The notes under the pieces are model-generated. The model had not been told where the DNA came from and ran no database searches. It worked only from the letters and a program-made list of their open reading frames with translations. Below are positions 8,007 through 16,687 of a DNA stretch of 64,000 bases, one piece after another. The translations under genes and the position numbers were made by a program. Within the stretch, counting starts at the first letter, position 1. Each line of letters opens with the position of its first letter. Source of the DNA: an uncultured Eubacteriales bacterium (lineage in GTDB: Bacteria; Bacillota; Clostridia; Oscillospirales; Acutalibacteraceae); contig CAKTEE010000006.1 of NCBI GenBank assembly GCA_934546985.1, forward strand, positions 124,001 through 188,000, read 5' to 3'.

Positions 8007-8295
8007 ATTGTAATTCGGTTTGGCGTTTTCCCTATGATTGAATTTTTAAATACCTATAGATATTTGGAACAACCACTGCTTTCTGAACCCGCCGAATCAG
8101 ATGCATTGGTTGTTTCCGTTTTGGTTAAAAAAAATTGCATAAAAAATTAAAAACAAACATGGAAATTGAATTTCTCTTCATTTTTCAGACACAAATGTTA
8201 AAAATACAATGGCATAGATTTTTTTGGTGAAAAATGATGAAAATCTTCTTGCCATATGATAGAATAACTGAGGAATCAGAATGAGGTGACAATAT

Positions 8296-9264
8296 TTGAA
8301 AATTGGAAAAATTGAAATAAACAGCCGAACTGCTGGCCTTGCGCCTATGGCAGGGGTTGCCGACCGCGCGTTCCGTGAACTTTGTGCAGAATTTGGCGCT
8401 GGTTACGTGGTAGGAGAAATGGCAAGCGCAAAAGGTATTACAAGAAATGATAAAAAGTCTGCCGAACTTCTATCACTGAGCGAGACAGAACGCCCTGCGG
8501 CAGTACAGATATTTGGTGATGAACCGGAAACTATGGCAAAGGCAGCAGTAATGGCGCTTGCTTATCAGCCGGATATTATTGATATTAACATGGGATGCCC
8601 TGCGCCTAAAATCGCAGGCGGCGGGGGCGGTTCTGCATTGATGAAAAATCCGCATTTAGCACAGGATATTACACGCGCTGTCGCCGAGTCTGTAAACCTT
8701 CCTGTAACGGTAAAAATCCGCACCGGATGGGATTCCAACAACCTGAACGCAGTAGAGATTGCCAAACGCTGTGAAGATGCGGGCGCCGCCGCTATTACCG
8801 TCCACGGGCGCACGAAACAGCAGATGTATGCACCGCCTGTGGATTATAAAACAATCCGAAAAGTGAAAGCTGCAGTATCAATTCCTGTCATCGGCAACGG
8901 AGATGTCGAGGATGGGCTTTCTGCCGCAAAAATGCTGGAACTGACAAACTGCGATTACATTTTAGTTGGGCGCGGTGCGTTGGGCAGACCGTGGGTATTT
9001 TCCCAAATTTCCGCATGGCTTGGACAGGAACGCATATTGGACGAGCCGCCTATCAGTCAACGCATGGTGATTATGATACGCCATATTAAACGCCTCGTTA
9101 AATACAAGGGCGAATATATCGGTATGCGGGAAGCCCGCAAACATGCCGCATGGTATATGAAAGGAATCCGCGGCGCGGCAGGATACCGGCAGGAAATCGG
9201 CAAACTGAACACTCTGGAACAGCTGGAAGAACTGGCATACCATGTTGTAAAAGAAAATACATAA
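8296..9264 (+). CDS. dusB: tRNA-dihydrouridine synthase, DusB type
   Basis: 322 residues; an FMN enzyme reducing specific uridines in the tRNA D-loop. The TIM-barrel begins GLAPMAGVADRAFR; NMGCPAPK carries the catalytic cysteine near residue 100; TVKIRTGWD, TVHGRTKQQMY and PVIGNGDVEDG are further family motifs, and a short helical tRNA-binding region closes the protein. The start is a TTG at 8296 behind GAGGTGAC; no ATG fits. The gene is monocistronic, bounded by a strong two-way terminator on the right. Confidence 0.95.
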   Translation: MKIGKIEINSRTAGLAPMAGVADRAFRELCAEFGAGYVVGEMASAKGITRNDKKSAELLSLSETERPAAVQIFGDEPETMAKAAVMALAYQPDIIDINMGCPAPKIAGGGGGSALMKNPHLAQDITRAVAESVNLPVTVKIRTGWDSNNLNAVEIAKRCEDAGAAAITVHGRTKQQMYAPPVDYKTIRKVKAAVSIPVIGNGDVEDGLSAAKMLELTNCDYILVGRGALGRPWVFSQISAWLGQERILDEPPISQRMVIMIRHIKRLVKYKGEYIGMREARKHAAWYMKGIRGAAGYRQEIGKLNTLEQLEELAYHVVKENT

Positions 9265-9305
9265 AAACACCGGACGTCACTTCATATTTAGACGTCCGGT
9301 GTTTT
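9264..9305. terminator. Two-way terminator between dusB and the S24-like gene
   Basis: A 15-bp perfect stem (9264-9278 with 9291-9305) with A and T tracts on its two sides, so it can stop both the rightward dusB and the leftward 9320-9634 transcript. Confidence 0.85.
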
Positions 9306-9319
9306 TTCTTAATAATATG

Positions 9320-9634
9320 TTAAAGAATCCGTGAAATCTTGCCGTAAATATTGTCTCTGCCGACCCAGCCATTTACATGTCCATGATTATTCCCTATCTG
9401 ATACCGCCCATTTTTAACAGCAAGAATTTTATGCAAATAAAAATGCCCTTTTACTTTACAAAACACGATATCATTTTTCTTCAATTCCGTTCCCTCTGTT
9501 ATATGCTTAACTTCCACTGGCTGGCCAGAAGCAAGAATTGGCGTCATGGACTGCCCGAATCCAATAATAATTCCATCCTCGCCTGCTTTCAGCTTTTCAG
9601 CCGAATAAGCGCTTTCTTTTCCCCGAAACAACAA
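9320..9634 (-). CDS. Small S24/S26-like peptidase-fold protein
   Basis: 104 residues. GFGQSMTPIL holds a Ser-Met pair at residue 29-30 as in S24/S26 peptidases, and GHFYLHKILAV matches the second catalytic block, with GNNHGHVNGWV after it. No transmembrane anchor is visible, so it is not an ordinary signal peptidase; such short soluble members are common in Firmicutes with no known substrate. The start is TTG at 9634, placed 6 bases after AAGGAGG. Single gene, convergent with dusB. Confidence 0.7.
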   Translation of the reverse strand: MLFRGKESAYSAEKLKAGEDGIIIGFGQSMTPILASGQPVEVKHITEGTELKKNDIVFCKVKGHFYLHKILAVKNGRYQIGNNHGHVNGWVGRDNIYGKISRIL

Positions 9635-9726
9635 ATATCCCCTCCTTATCCTTTTAAAAATATGTTTTCTTTCTCTTCATTCTAACGTTTGCATAGACGA
9701 ATACCGACAACTGAGCAAAAAATATC

Positions 9727-9754
9727 CCCGCCGGACAAGAGTCGTTCCGGCAGG
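9727..9754 (-). terminator. Terminator of the DUF4364 gene
   Basis: Read leftward, a 9-bp GC-rich stem (9746-9754 with 9727-9735, one wobble pair) is followed by GATATTTTTT. Confidence 0.7.
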
Positions 9755-9760
9755 GACGTT

Positions 9761-10324
9761 CTATTCTCTGGAACCTTCTGTCAGGCGGGAAATCAGACAC
9801 TGATAAACATCCGCAGGCTTTTGCAGGAACTTCTCCCTAACCGTCTGCGCCTGCAATTCATCGGCAACAAACAAACGCACGCTCATCAACTCCGTATCAT
9901 TATCGAGAATTCTGCACGTAACAAAATATTTGCCATCCTTTTTTTCTACCGTAACAAGATTTTCCTGTTCCCGTTTTGCTTTTGCAAGCAGATTCAGCGC
10001 CGCATTAACCGCCTTTTCACGCACGGTAACAGGCAAAGCGCTTTCCAGCATTTCCGCAGTCCTGCGCCCATTTGCCGTTATTTCATAGTAGGATGTATTC
10101 TGTCCTGCCGTTTCCGAAATACTTCCCGCTCCGACAAGTTCCAAAAGCGACTGGTTCACTTCAAAATAATTTGCCAGCCCATACTCCTGCATCACTTCAT
10201 TGATCGTTTCTTTTGACAATGGCTTGCCAATACTGCGCAGAAGATAACAAAGCAGCAATCTAATATCGCTTTTACTCAGAAGCCCGCCCGGCTCTACTCC
10301 AGCTTCAAACGCATCAAAATCCAT
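9761..10324 (-). CDS. DUF4364 family protein
   Basis: 187 residues. The opening LLSKSDIRLLLCYLLRSIGKPLSKETINEVMQ with a winged-helix-like pattern is typical of DUF4364, a family widespread in Clostridia with a DNA-binding-like N-terminal domain and a C-terminal domain of alternating strands and helices. The function is unknown; a regulatory role is a guess from the fold. GGAGGCG precedes the ATG at 10324. Monocistronic with its own terminator. Confidence 0.8.
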   Translation of the reverse strand: MDFDAFEAGVEPGGLLSKSDIRLLLCYLLRSIGKPLSKETINEVMQEYGLANYFEVNQSLLELVGAGSISETAGQNTSYYEITANGRRTAEMLESALPVTVREKAVNAALNLLAKAKREQENLVTVEKKDGKYFVTCRILDNDTELMSVRLFVADELQAQTVREKFLQKPADVYQCLISRLTEGSRE

Positions 10325-10529
10325 GGTAACGCCTCCTGTTTTCTCTATTTATAAGATTAACACAATTTACTGTAAAATGGAAGTGCCCTTCCTGAGAAAG
10401 CCCCGTGAGTCATTGATACTCATTTCCATATTTTTTCTGACTGATAAAAAAACATACAAAAATCATAGAAAATTCAGTACGGACAGCATAAAAAATTAAA
10501 AAAGCCTAATTTTGTTTACTTTTCATGTA

Positions 10530-10558
10530 TTGCATTAACCCGCGCGTGGGATTATAAT
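10530..10558 (+). promoter_or_regulatory. Promoter of the DUF1858 gene with a dyad in its spacer
   Basis: TTGCAT (10530-10535), 17 bases, TATAAT (10553-10558). The spacer holds CCCGCGCGTGGG, a near palindrome that could be an operator. Confidence 0.55.
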
Positions 10559-10590
10559 AATAACAGTTTTAAAGTAAAGGAGCAACGCAC

Positions 10591-10800
10591 ATGACTGAAA
10601 TTAATAAAGATATGACCATCGGCGATATTCTGGACGCTGACCGCGAAACTGCCACATTTTTTCTGAATATGGGGATGCATTGTCTTGGCTGCCCTGCCTC
10701 CCGCGGGGAAACAGTAGAACAAGCATGTATGGTACACGGTGTTGACTGTAATGCACTGGTTGCGGAAATTAACGCTTATCTGAAAAGCAAACAGCAATAA
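10591..10800 (+). CDS. DUF1858 protein (redox-disulfide domain)
   Basis: 69 residues. MTIGDILDADRETATFFLNM, then HCLGCPAS with a CxxC pair, is the standard form of the DUF1858 or hybrid-cluster-protein-associated disulfide redox domain. Such small proteins are thought to be thiol redox partners or Fe-S/nitrosative-stress accessories in anaerobes; the partner is not in this window. AAAGGAGC precedes the ATG. A terminator separates it from the MFS gene. Confidence 0.85.
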   Translation: MTEINKDMTIGDILDADRETATFFLNMGMHCLGCPASRGETVEQACMVHGVDCNALVAEINAYLKSKQQ

Positions 10801-10820
10801 AATTTCCACTGTTCATTCAA

Positions 10821-10852
10821 AACCGTCCCTTTCTTTATTGATTGGGGCGGTT
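10821..10852 (+). terminator. Terminator after the DUF1858 gene
   Basis: 9-bp stem AACCGTCCC (10821-10829) / GGGGCGGTT (10844-10852) with one wobble pair, followed by TGTTT. It ends only 24 bases before the next start codon. Confidence 0.65.
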
Positions 10853-10876
10853 TGTTTATGTAAAGGAGCAAGAAAT

Positions 10877-12106
10877 ATGCGCAAACAAAACGTTGCTGTA
10901 AAAGAGAAGCTGCCTTCCAGTTTCCGTCCTTTTCTCCTGATGCATACGGGATATCTGGTATTTTTTAATTTGCCAAGCATTTTTATTAATACCTTTTTTC
11001 TTTCTATCGTTGATGATGCACGTTTTACTTACATGTACAACATTATCCTGTATCTGATTCAGGGGATTATGATGATTGCAGGCGCATATGCCCTGCGTAA
11101 AATACCTTCCCGATACTGCACAAGAATCGGAATTTTACTGAGCAGCGTCGGTTATCTTTTACTTTTGCTGCTGCGGGAACAATCTGTTCGTTTTATGCCT
11201 CTGCTTGCTCTTGTTATGGGCACAGGCGGCGCATTTTATTGGATTAGTTTTGCAATGCTCCTGACAGATTCCAGCAGTGACAGCAGCAGGGACAAGGCTT
11301 ACAGTTCTATCGGCTTAGTCGGCGCTGTTGTAACGCTGATTATCCCATTTACTTCCGGCAACATTATTCGTTCCTTTACAGACAGCACTGGTTATTTTGT
11401 TATTTTCGGCATTGCTTTCTGCATGGCGATAATAACTGTGTTTCTCTCCATGCATATCCATGAAAAAAACGCCGAGCAGGGCAAAAGCAGGTTTTATGAA
11501 GCGATTCAGTTAATTAAAAATACGCGCAGTGCAAAATTCAGTTATGCCGCTATTGCCGCGCTTGGCCTGCGCGAAGGTTCTGTGAGTTTTGTTTTAAACA
11601 TACTGCTTTATCAGATGCTGAAAGATGAACGCATTATTGGCATCAATACCTTCCTGACAGGTGCGGCGGCAATTTTTGCAAATATGCTGTGTGCAAGGAT
11701 TATGCGCCCGAACAACCGTGTTCGCATATTTAATATCTCAACTACGATTCTTCTGACGATATGTTTATTGCTCATTTTTCAATTGAATGTGTTTACAGTA
11801 ATCCTGACAGGTATGGCAACATTTGCGTTAACTGCCCTGATGAATAATGCGGCAAACAGCGTTTATTTTGCAGCCTTTGACGATACAGGGCTAACCAGTA
11901 CACTTCGTCCCGAAATGTTTGCAATTAAAGAAGTAATACTCGGCGCAGGACGTATCGCAGGCATCTTTATTTTATATTTCCTGCCGCCGACTTTCTTCTG
12001 GTGTGCCATTGGGCTGATTATTCTGACAGGACTTCAATACATAACGGGCGCGCTGTGCCATCTTAGTGTTACAGCCAGAAAAAGAGAAAAGGAGCTGCAA
12101 CAATGA
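10877..12106 (+). CDS. Major facilitator superfamily transporter
   Basis: 409 residues with about 11-12 hydrophobic segments and the MFS loop between helices 2 and 3 (YALRKIPSRYCTRIGILLSS). The substrate cannot be inferred. The ATG at 10877 is chosen because AAAGGAGC precedes it; the frame is open 13 codons further into the terminator. Its stop overlaps the trmK start (ATGA), so the two are translationally coupled even though the functions look unrelated. Confidence 0.8.
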   Translation: MRKQNVAVKEKLPSSFRPFLLMHTGYLVFFNLPSIFINTFFLSIVDDARFTYMYNIILYLIQGIMMIAGAYALRKIPSRYCTRIGILLSSVGYLLLLLLREQSVRFMPLLALVMGTGGAFYWISFAMLLTDSSSDSSRDKAYSSIGLVGAVVTLIIPFTSGNIIRSFTDSTGYFVIFGIAFCMAIITVFLSMHIHEKNAEQGKSRFYEAIQLIKNTRSAKFSYAAIAALGLREGSVSFVLNILLYQMLKDERIIGINTFLTGAAAIFANMLCARIMRPNNRVRIFNISTTILLTICLLLIFQLNVFTVILTGMATFALTALMNNAANSVYFAAFDDTGLTSTLRPEMFAIKEVILGAGRIAGIFILYFLPPTFFWCAIGLIILTGLQYITGALCHLSVTARKREKELQQ

Positions 12107-12819
12107 TTCAGGACAACTGCCAAATAAAACTCACCCCCAGGCTTCAGCTTGCCGCAGATATGGCAAGACCATGCGTAACCGCAGCGGATATCGGCACGGA
12201 CCACGCTTATCTGCCCGCTTACCTGATACATTATAAACAATGCCCCCATGTCATAGCCGCTGACCTCCGTCAGGGACCGCTGAACAATGCAGCGGAAACT
12301 TTGAAAAAATACCAGATTGGTCAGGAAGCTGAACTTCGCTTATGTAATGGTCTTGACGGAATTAACCCAGAAGAAGCATATGACATTTTTATTTGCGGGA
12401 TGGGCGGAGACATGATTTGCCACATACTTTCCCGTGCGCCATGGATTAAAAACAGCGCTTACCATTTGATTCTTCAGCCAATGACCCGTGCCGCAGAGGT
12501 CCGCCGATACCTGTGCGCAGAAGGGTTTGATATTTTGGAAGAACGTGCGGCACGAGAAACGGAACACTGTTACACCGTTCTTTGTGCTGAATTTACGGGT
12601 CATATTTATCCGGCAGATGAAGTCTTTCTGCAAATCGGAAAACTTTCCCACCATCTTGATGAAAACGCTCGGTTTTACATTCTGCGTCAAGCCCAGCGGC
12701 TGGAAGCCAAAGCGCGCGGTATGGAAAAATCCGCCACAAATACAGGCGGTGCACAGGCATTTTACGAATTAGCGCAAAAAATCCGAAAAATTTTGGATTA
12801 TCCATTCGCAGGTCTATGA
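12103..12819 (+). CDS. trmK: tRNA (adenine22-N1)-methyltransferase TrmK
   Basis: 238 residues. The SAM-binding loop reads VTAADIGTDHAYLPAYLI near residues 25-42, followed by AADLRQGPLNNAAET and ICGMGGDMI, all typical of TrmK (YqfN), which methylates N1 of A22 in bacterial tRNAs. The C-terminal part is a helical coiled coil as in the family. It is followed by the nif3-like gene, the conserved Firmicute order. The start overlaps the MFS stop by four bases. Confidence 0.93.
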   Translation: MIQDNCQIKLTPRLQLAADMARPCVTAADIGTDHAYLPAYLIHYKQCPHVIAADLRQGPLNNAAETLKKYQIGQEAELRLCNGLDGINPEEAYDIFICGMGGDMICHILSRAPWIKNSAYHLILQPMTRAAEVRRYLCAEGFDILEERAARETEHCYTVLCAEFTGHIYPADEVFLQIGKLSHHLDENARFYILRQAQRLEAKARGMEKSATNTGGAQAFYELAQKIRKILDYPFAGL

Positions 12820-12876
12820 TAATTCATAATTTTACAGTATAATAAAAACATAAAATAACTATAAGGAGTGAGATGG

Positions 12877-13707
12877 ATGGCAAAAGTTATTGATATTTAC
12901 AATTATCTTGATGAACTCGCGCCGTTTTCCACGCAGGAAGGCTGGGATAACAGCGGTATGCTGGTGGGTGATTTTGAAAAAGAAATCAACTGCGTTGCCG
13001 TAGTATTGGATATTACGCCTGCGGCGATTACTACCGCTAAAGATTTAGGCGCAGGATTGATTGTCAGCCATCATCCCGTAATATTTAAACCGCAAAAATG
13101 CTTTAAAACAGGGAACATTGCTTATGAACTGGCAGTCAGCGGTATTTCTGCTATTTGCACCCACACTTGCCTTGACAATGCGTCCGGCGGAGTCAATGAT
13201 GTTTTAGCGGAAAAAATAGGACTAACCAATGTATTCCCAATGATTGACGCAGACGGAGAAAGTACCATGGTTCGCATCGGCGATTTTAACACAGAACTCA
13301 CCCCGAAAGAAATGGACGCAATCAGCAATATGATAAAAGACAGCGACCTTGACTGCACCAACTTTACACCTGCTGAATTTGCCGCCTACATAAAGGCACG
13401 CATTGGGACAGGCTGTGTGCGTTACTGTAAAGGAACAAACATTATAAAAACTGTTGCAGTCTGCGGCGGGTCCGGCGGCTCTTTTATCAATGACGTCATT
13501 GCATCCGGTGCGGACGCATTTGTTACAGGCGACGCTAACCATCATGATTTTCTTGATGCACGCGCGGCGGGGCTGACTTTAGTTGCCGCAGGGCATTTTA
13601 ATACAGAGGATCCAGTGATTGAACCCCTTGCAAGGAAGCTTGCCGCTAAATTCCCGGCAGTTAAAATTATTCGTCTGAAACAGGCCGACCCTATCCTTAG
13701 CTTTTAA
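12877..13707 (+). CDS. Nif3-like dinuclear metal center protein (YqfO family)
   Basis: 276 residues. LAPFSTQEGWDNSGMLVGD opens the protein; IVSHHPVIFKP and CTHTCLDNASGGVNDVLAE hold metal-binding histidines, and TGDANHHDFLDARAAGLTLVAAGHFNTE supplies the last set. The family forms hexameric toroids with a two-metal site; the activity is unclear, with links to GTP cyclohydrolase I and to trmK neighbourhoods. This is the short form without the central domain of Bacillus YqfO. I use the ATG at 12877 behind AAGGAG rather than a GTG nine bases upstream. Confidence 0.92.
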   Translation: MAKVIDIYNYLDELAPFSTQEGWDNSGMLVGDFEKEINCVAVVLDITPAAITTAKDLGAGLIVSHHPVIFKPQKCFKTGNIAYELAVSGISAICTHTCLDNASGGVNDVLAEKIGLTNVFPMIDADGESTMVRIGDFNTELTPKEMDAISNMIKDSDLDCTNFTPAEFAAYIKARIGTGCVRYCKGTNIIKTVAVCGGSGGSFINDVIASGADAFVTGDANHHDFLDARAAGLTLVAAGHFNTEDPVIEPLARKLAAKFPAVKIIRLKQADPILSF

Positions 13708-13727
13708 AGAAAACCGGAGGACACAAC

Positions 13728-15485
13728 GTGGCATTTGATGGAATCTTTTTATCCTTTTTAAAAAATGAATTAACGGACGCTGTTGTTAATGCAAGAGTCG
13801 AAAAAATATATCAGCCCTCACCTGAGGAACTGGTTGTTTCCATGCGCGGAAAAGAAGGCCACAAAAAGCTTCTTTTCTCTGTACGTGCAAACAGTCCCCG
13901 CGTACAACTAACCAACATCACGCCGGAAAATCCGGCAGTTCCGCCGATGCTGTGCATGCTTCTGCGTAAACATTTATCCGGCGCGCGACTGGTTGATATT
14001 CGTCAGCCTGGTCTGGAACGTATTCTGTTTTTTGATTTTGACGGCACAAATGAAATGGGCGATGCCGTCAGGCTGACGCTTTGTATTGAAATAATGGCAC
14101 GTCATAGCAATATTATCCTAATGAATGAATCCGGAAAAATTTTGGATTCTGTAAAACGTGTTGATATCACTACTTCATCGGTACGTCAGGTATTGCCGGG
14201 AATGCAGTACCAACTCCCACCTGCACAGGATAAATTGGATATTACAGCCTGTGCACCGGAAGAAATTCTGTCTTCCATGCTGAACGGAAAAAATTTACTG
14301 CTGCCAAAAGCTCTGCAACAAGTATTGCAAGGGGCTTCGCCTTTGGTTTGCCGTGAACTTGCCAATCTTTGCCACGGCAGTGAAAAGCTTATTTCTGCAC
14401 TTGGTGAAGATAAATCTCAAAGGCTCCTTTTCTTTTTGAAACGTCTGCAAGAACTTACTTTAGACGGAAAAGGCAAACCGATCATGGTTATGGACGTTAG
14501 CGGTAAGCCCATTGATTTTTCATTTACAGAAATTACACAATACGGATTGCAGGCAATTACGAAAGAATACAGCAGTTATTCTGAACTTCTTGACAATTTC
14601 TACGCGGAAAGGGATCGAATTGAACGTACACGTCAACGATCCCATGATTTACTTCGCATTCTTACAAATGCAAGCGAACGCATTACCCGAAAACTGAATT
14701 CCCAACATCTGGAACTGAAAACTTGCGCTGACCGCGAAACCTTAAAAATGTACGGCGATATTATTAATGCAAACCTTTATAAACTAAATAAAGGCGCTTT
14801 GTTTTATGATTTAGAAGATTTTTATCACGATTATAAAACCATACGCATTCCTGTTGACCCAGCATTAACACCATCCCAAAATGCACAGAAATATTACAAG
14901 GAATACCAAAAAGCACGCACTGCGGAAACTATGCTGACTCGCTTGATTGAACAGGGCGAAAAAGAACTGGAATACATTGACACTGTTTTCGACAGCCTAA
15001 GCCGTGCCGATACCGAACGGGAACTTGCGGAAATTAAGGAAGAACTCGCAGAGCAAGGATATTTGAAACAAACAAAAAACCGTGGCAAAGTAAAAAAAGC
15101 CGCAGCATTAAAACCAATTTCTTTTATTTCTAATGACGGATTTCCTATTTTAGTTGGCAGGAACAACCGGCAAAATGACCGCCTGACGCTCCATGACGCT
15201 GCAAAAAATGACATTTGGTTCCATACAAAGGGAATTCCGGGTTCTCATGTTATTATAGTTACACAGGGACAAACTCCGCCTCCCACCACTCTGGAACAGG
15301 CCGCACTCCTTGCGGCTTTTCATAGTAAAGCCCGGGAATCCTCAGGCGTTGCTGTAGACTATACCGCAGTCAAGAATGTGAAAAAGCCTTCTGGAGCAAA
15401 GCCAGGTATGGTAATTTACGAAAACTACTCCACTGCTTATGTTACACCGAACAGAGATTCTATCGAAAAGCTCCGCGAAAATTAG
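13728..15485 (+). CDS. rqcH: Ribosome quality control factor RqcH (NFACT family)
   Basis: 585 residues. NFACT-N opens with MAFDGIFLSFLKNEL and VEKIYQPSPEELVVSMR; helix-hairpin-helix and coiled-coil regions follow (about 190-440), then NFACT-R with GRNNRQNDRLTLHDA, DIWFHTKGIPGSHVII near 485-520. RqcH binds stalled 50S subunits and recruits tRNA-Ala for alanine tailing; older annotations say fibronectin-binding protein. The start is a GTG behind CCGGAGG, 20 bases after the nif3-like gene. Confidence 0.93.
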   Translation: MAFDGIFLSFLKNELTDAVVNARVEKIYQPSPEELVVSMRGKEGHKKLLFSVRANSPRVQLTNITPENPAVPPMLCMLLRKHLSGARLVDIRQPGLERILFFDFDGTNEMGDAVRLTLCIEIMARHSNIILMNESGKILDSVKRVDITTSSVRQVLPGMQYQLPPAQDKLDITACAPEEILSSMLNGKNLLLPKALQQVLQGASPLVCRELANLCHGSEKLISALGEDKSQRLLFFLKRLQELTLDGKGKPIMVMDVSGKPIDFSFTEITQYGLQAITKEYSSYSELLDNFYAERDRIERTRQRSHDLLRILTNASERITRKLNSQHLELKTCADRETLKMYGDIINANLYKLNKGALFYDLEDFYHDYKTIRIPVDPALTPSQNAQKYYKEYQKARTAETMLTRLIEQGEKELEYIDTVFDSLSRADTERELAEIKEELAEQGYLKQTKNRGKVKKAAALKPISFISNDGFPILVGRNNRQNDRLTLHDAAKNDIWFHTKGIPGSHVIIVTQGQTPPPTTLEQAALLAAFHSKARESSGVAVDYTAVKNVKKPSGAKPGMVIYENYSTAYVTPNRDSIEKLREN

Positions 15486-15539
15486 GTCTCGCATTTTACA
15501 CTTAAAAAGGGTGTAAATATTTTTCAACTGCTCTATATC

Positions 15540-15785
15540 GGAGGATTTACAATTTTAAAAGAAAGTTACAGGGTAATTTATTATAATCTCTTAACCTCTT
15601 GCAAACTCAATTTGTACCTGCACAAAATTGAGAGTAAATAAAGAATACAATTTACTTGTAAAACATCTTGCTGAAAGACAAGGTATTACAGAATTACTCA
15701 AATCTCAAAACCAAATGCTTTCATGCAGAAGATCAATAATACCGCTAATCAAGCAAGAGAGATTGTATATAAAATAATATACACT
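15540..15785 (+). pseudogene. Decayed TnpV-like transposon protein
   Basis: Conceptual translation gives ILKESYRVIYYNLLTSCKLN then LYLHKIESK and a stop; after a frame change, LAERQGITELLKSQNQM; after another, MQKINNTANQAREIVYKIIY. These pieces in this order match the C-terminal two thirds of TnpV, a small protein of Tn4451-like and ICE-borne elements in Clostridia. With at least one stop and frameshifts, it is a relic. It marks a past insertion at the left border of the sirtuin/macrodomain block. It occupies most of the 326-base gap after rqcH. Confidence 0.55.
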
Positions 15786-15794
15786 ATATAACTT

Positions 15795-15821
15795 AACGAG
15801 GTAGGCATTGCCTACCTCGTT
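15795..15821 (-). terminator. Hairpin overlapping the sirtuin stop codon
   Basis: A 12-bp perfect stem AACGAGGTAGGC (15795-15806) / GCCTACCTCGTT (15810-15821) with a 3-base loop. The sirtuin stop lies inside it. The following T tract is weak, so it may act as a 3'-end stabiliser as much as a terminator. Confidence 0.55.
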
Positions 15822-16687
15822 GCTATTTCTTCGATTACTTTTGATATGTCTGTGTCAATACATATTGACTGATGCTCAATTTCTTTTGGACAAACTGCCT
15901 CGCCCATATTTATGCAAGCATAGATTGCATTCGGATTTTGTGCAGTCAGCTTCCAAAAAGGATATTTGATAATGACAGGCGTATTATATCCGACACCAAT
16001 TTCAAGATAAAGTACATTTAATTCTTTATGACTACGTATAAATTTACCGTATCTTTCGCTTGATTTATACCACCCTTTATCCTGAACAAATTTATCATCT
16101 GCCCTTAAATTTGTGACAAGAAATTTCCCGCAATAAGGGCATTTCGGTATAAGTTCACTCGGTATTTTCATATTTTTTTGCTTATCATACATTGCTTTAA
16201 TAGTTTCTTCATTATCAAAGGTTTCCTGACAGCAAGGCTCACTACACTGAAAAAGTCCGTAATCTCCTTGAGTATAAAATAATCTCTCTTTATCAAACTC
16301 AGCCTTTTGAAAACAATGATCAACATTAGTCGTAATGATAAAATAATCCTTATTCTTAACTAAATCATAAAATCTGCTATATAAATCTGACGGAATAGCC
16401 ATATAACGATTAACATAAATATATCTGCTCCAATATGCCCAAAATTCTTCCTGTGTTTCATACGGATAAAATCCGCCATAGTACATATCATTAAAACCAT
16501 ATTTTTGATCTAAATCTGAAAAATATTTATTAAATCTTTCACCGCTGTAGGTAAAGCCTGTGGCAGTCGAAAATCCTGCACCTGCTCCGATAACTACTGC
16601 ATCACATTCATTAAGCGCCTTTTTTAATTTATCAATCTGAACAGAGTAATTCTCTGTAGATTTTATAATCCTTATCCTTGAAAACAT
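15812..16687 (-). CDS. Class M sirtuin (SirTM), SIR2 family ADP-ribosyltransferase-like
   Basis: 291 residues. GAGAGFSTATG at 34-44 is the NAD loop; TTNVDHCF near 119-126 replaces the canonical TQNID; where ordinary sirtuins have the catalytic His of LHG this protein has Gln140 in FYTQGDYG, as expected for the SirTM class. A zinc ribbon follows (Cys148, Cys152/153, Cys183, Cys186 of CPYC). SirTM enzymes mono-ADP-ribosylate lipoylated GcvH-L and are reversed by a linked macrodomain hydrolase; here the macrodomain gene directly precedes and overlaps it by 56 bases, but no gcvH-L or lplA is present. The start ATG at 16687 has no strong ribosome site, suggesting coupling. Confidence 0.85.
   Translation of the reverse strand: MFSRIRIIKSTENYSVQIDKLKKALNECDAVVIGAGAGFSTATGFTYSGERFNKYFSDLDQKYGFNDMYYGGFYPYETQEEFWAYWSRYIYVNRYMAIPSDLYSRFYDLVKNKDYFIITTNVDHCFQKAEFDKERLFYTQGDYGLFQCSEPCCQETFDNEETIKAMYDKQKNMKIPSELIPKCPYCGKFLVTNLRADDKFVQDKGWYKSSERYGKFIRSHKELNVLYLEIGVGYNTPVIIKYPFWKLTAQNPNAIYACINMGEAVCPKEIEHQSICIDTDISKVIEEIATR

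Noticed and set aside
8033..8149. 38-codon frame beginning MIEFLNTYRYLEQPLLSEPA
   Set aside because: No ribosome site and no recognisable family; it lies in an AT-rich gap with an imperfect GGAACAACCA/TGGTTGTTTCC inverted repeat. Possibly chance.
9689..10216. 175-codon plus-strand frame opposite the DUF4364 gene
   Set aside because: Shadow frame; the minus-strand gene has the ribosome site, family match and terminator.
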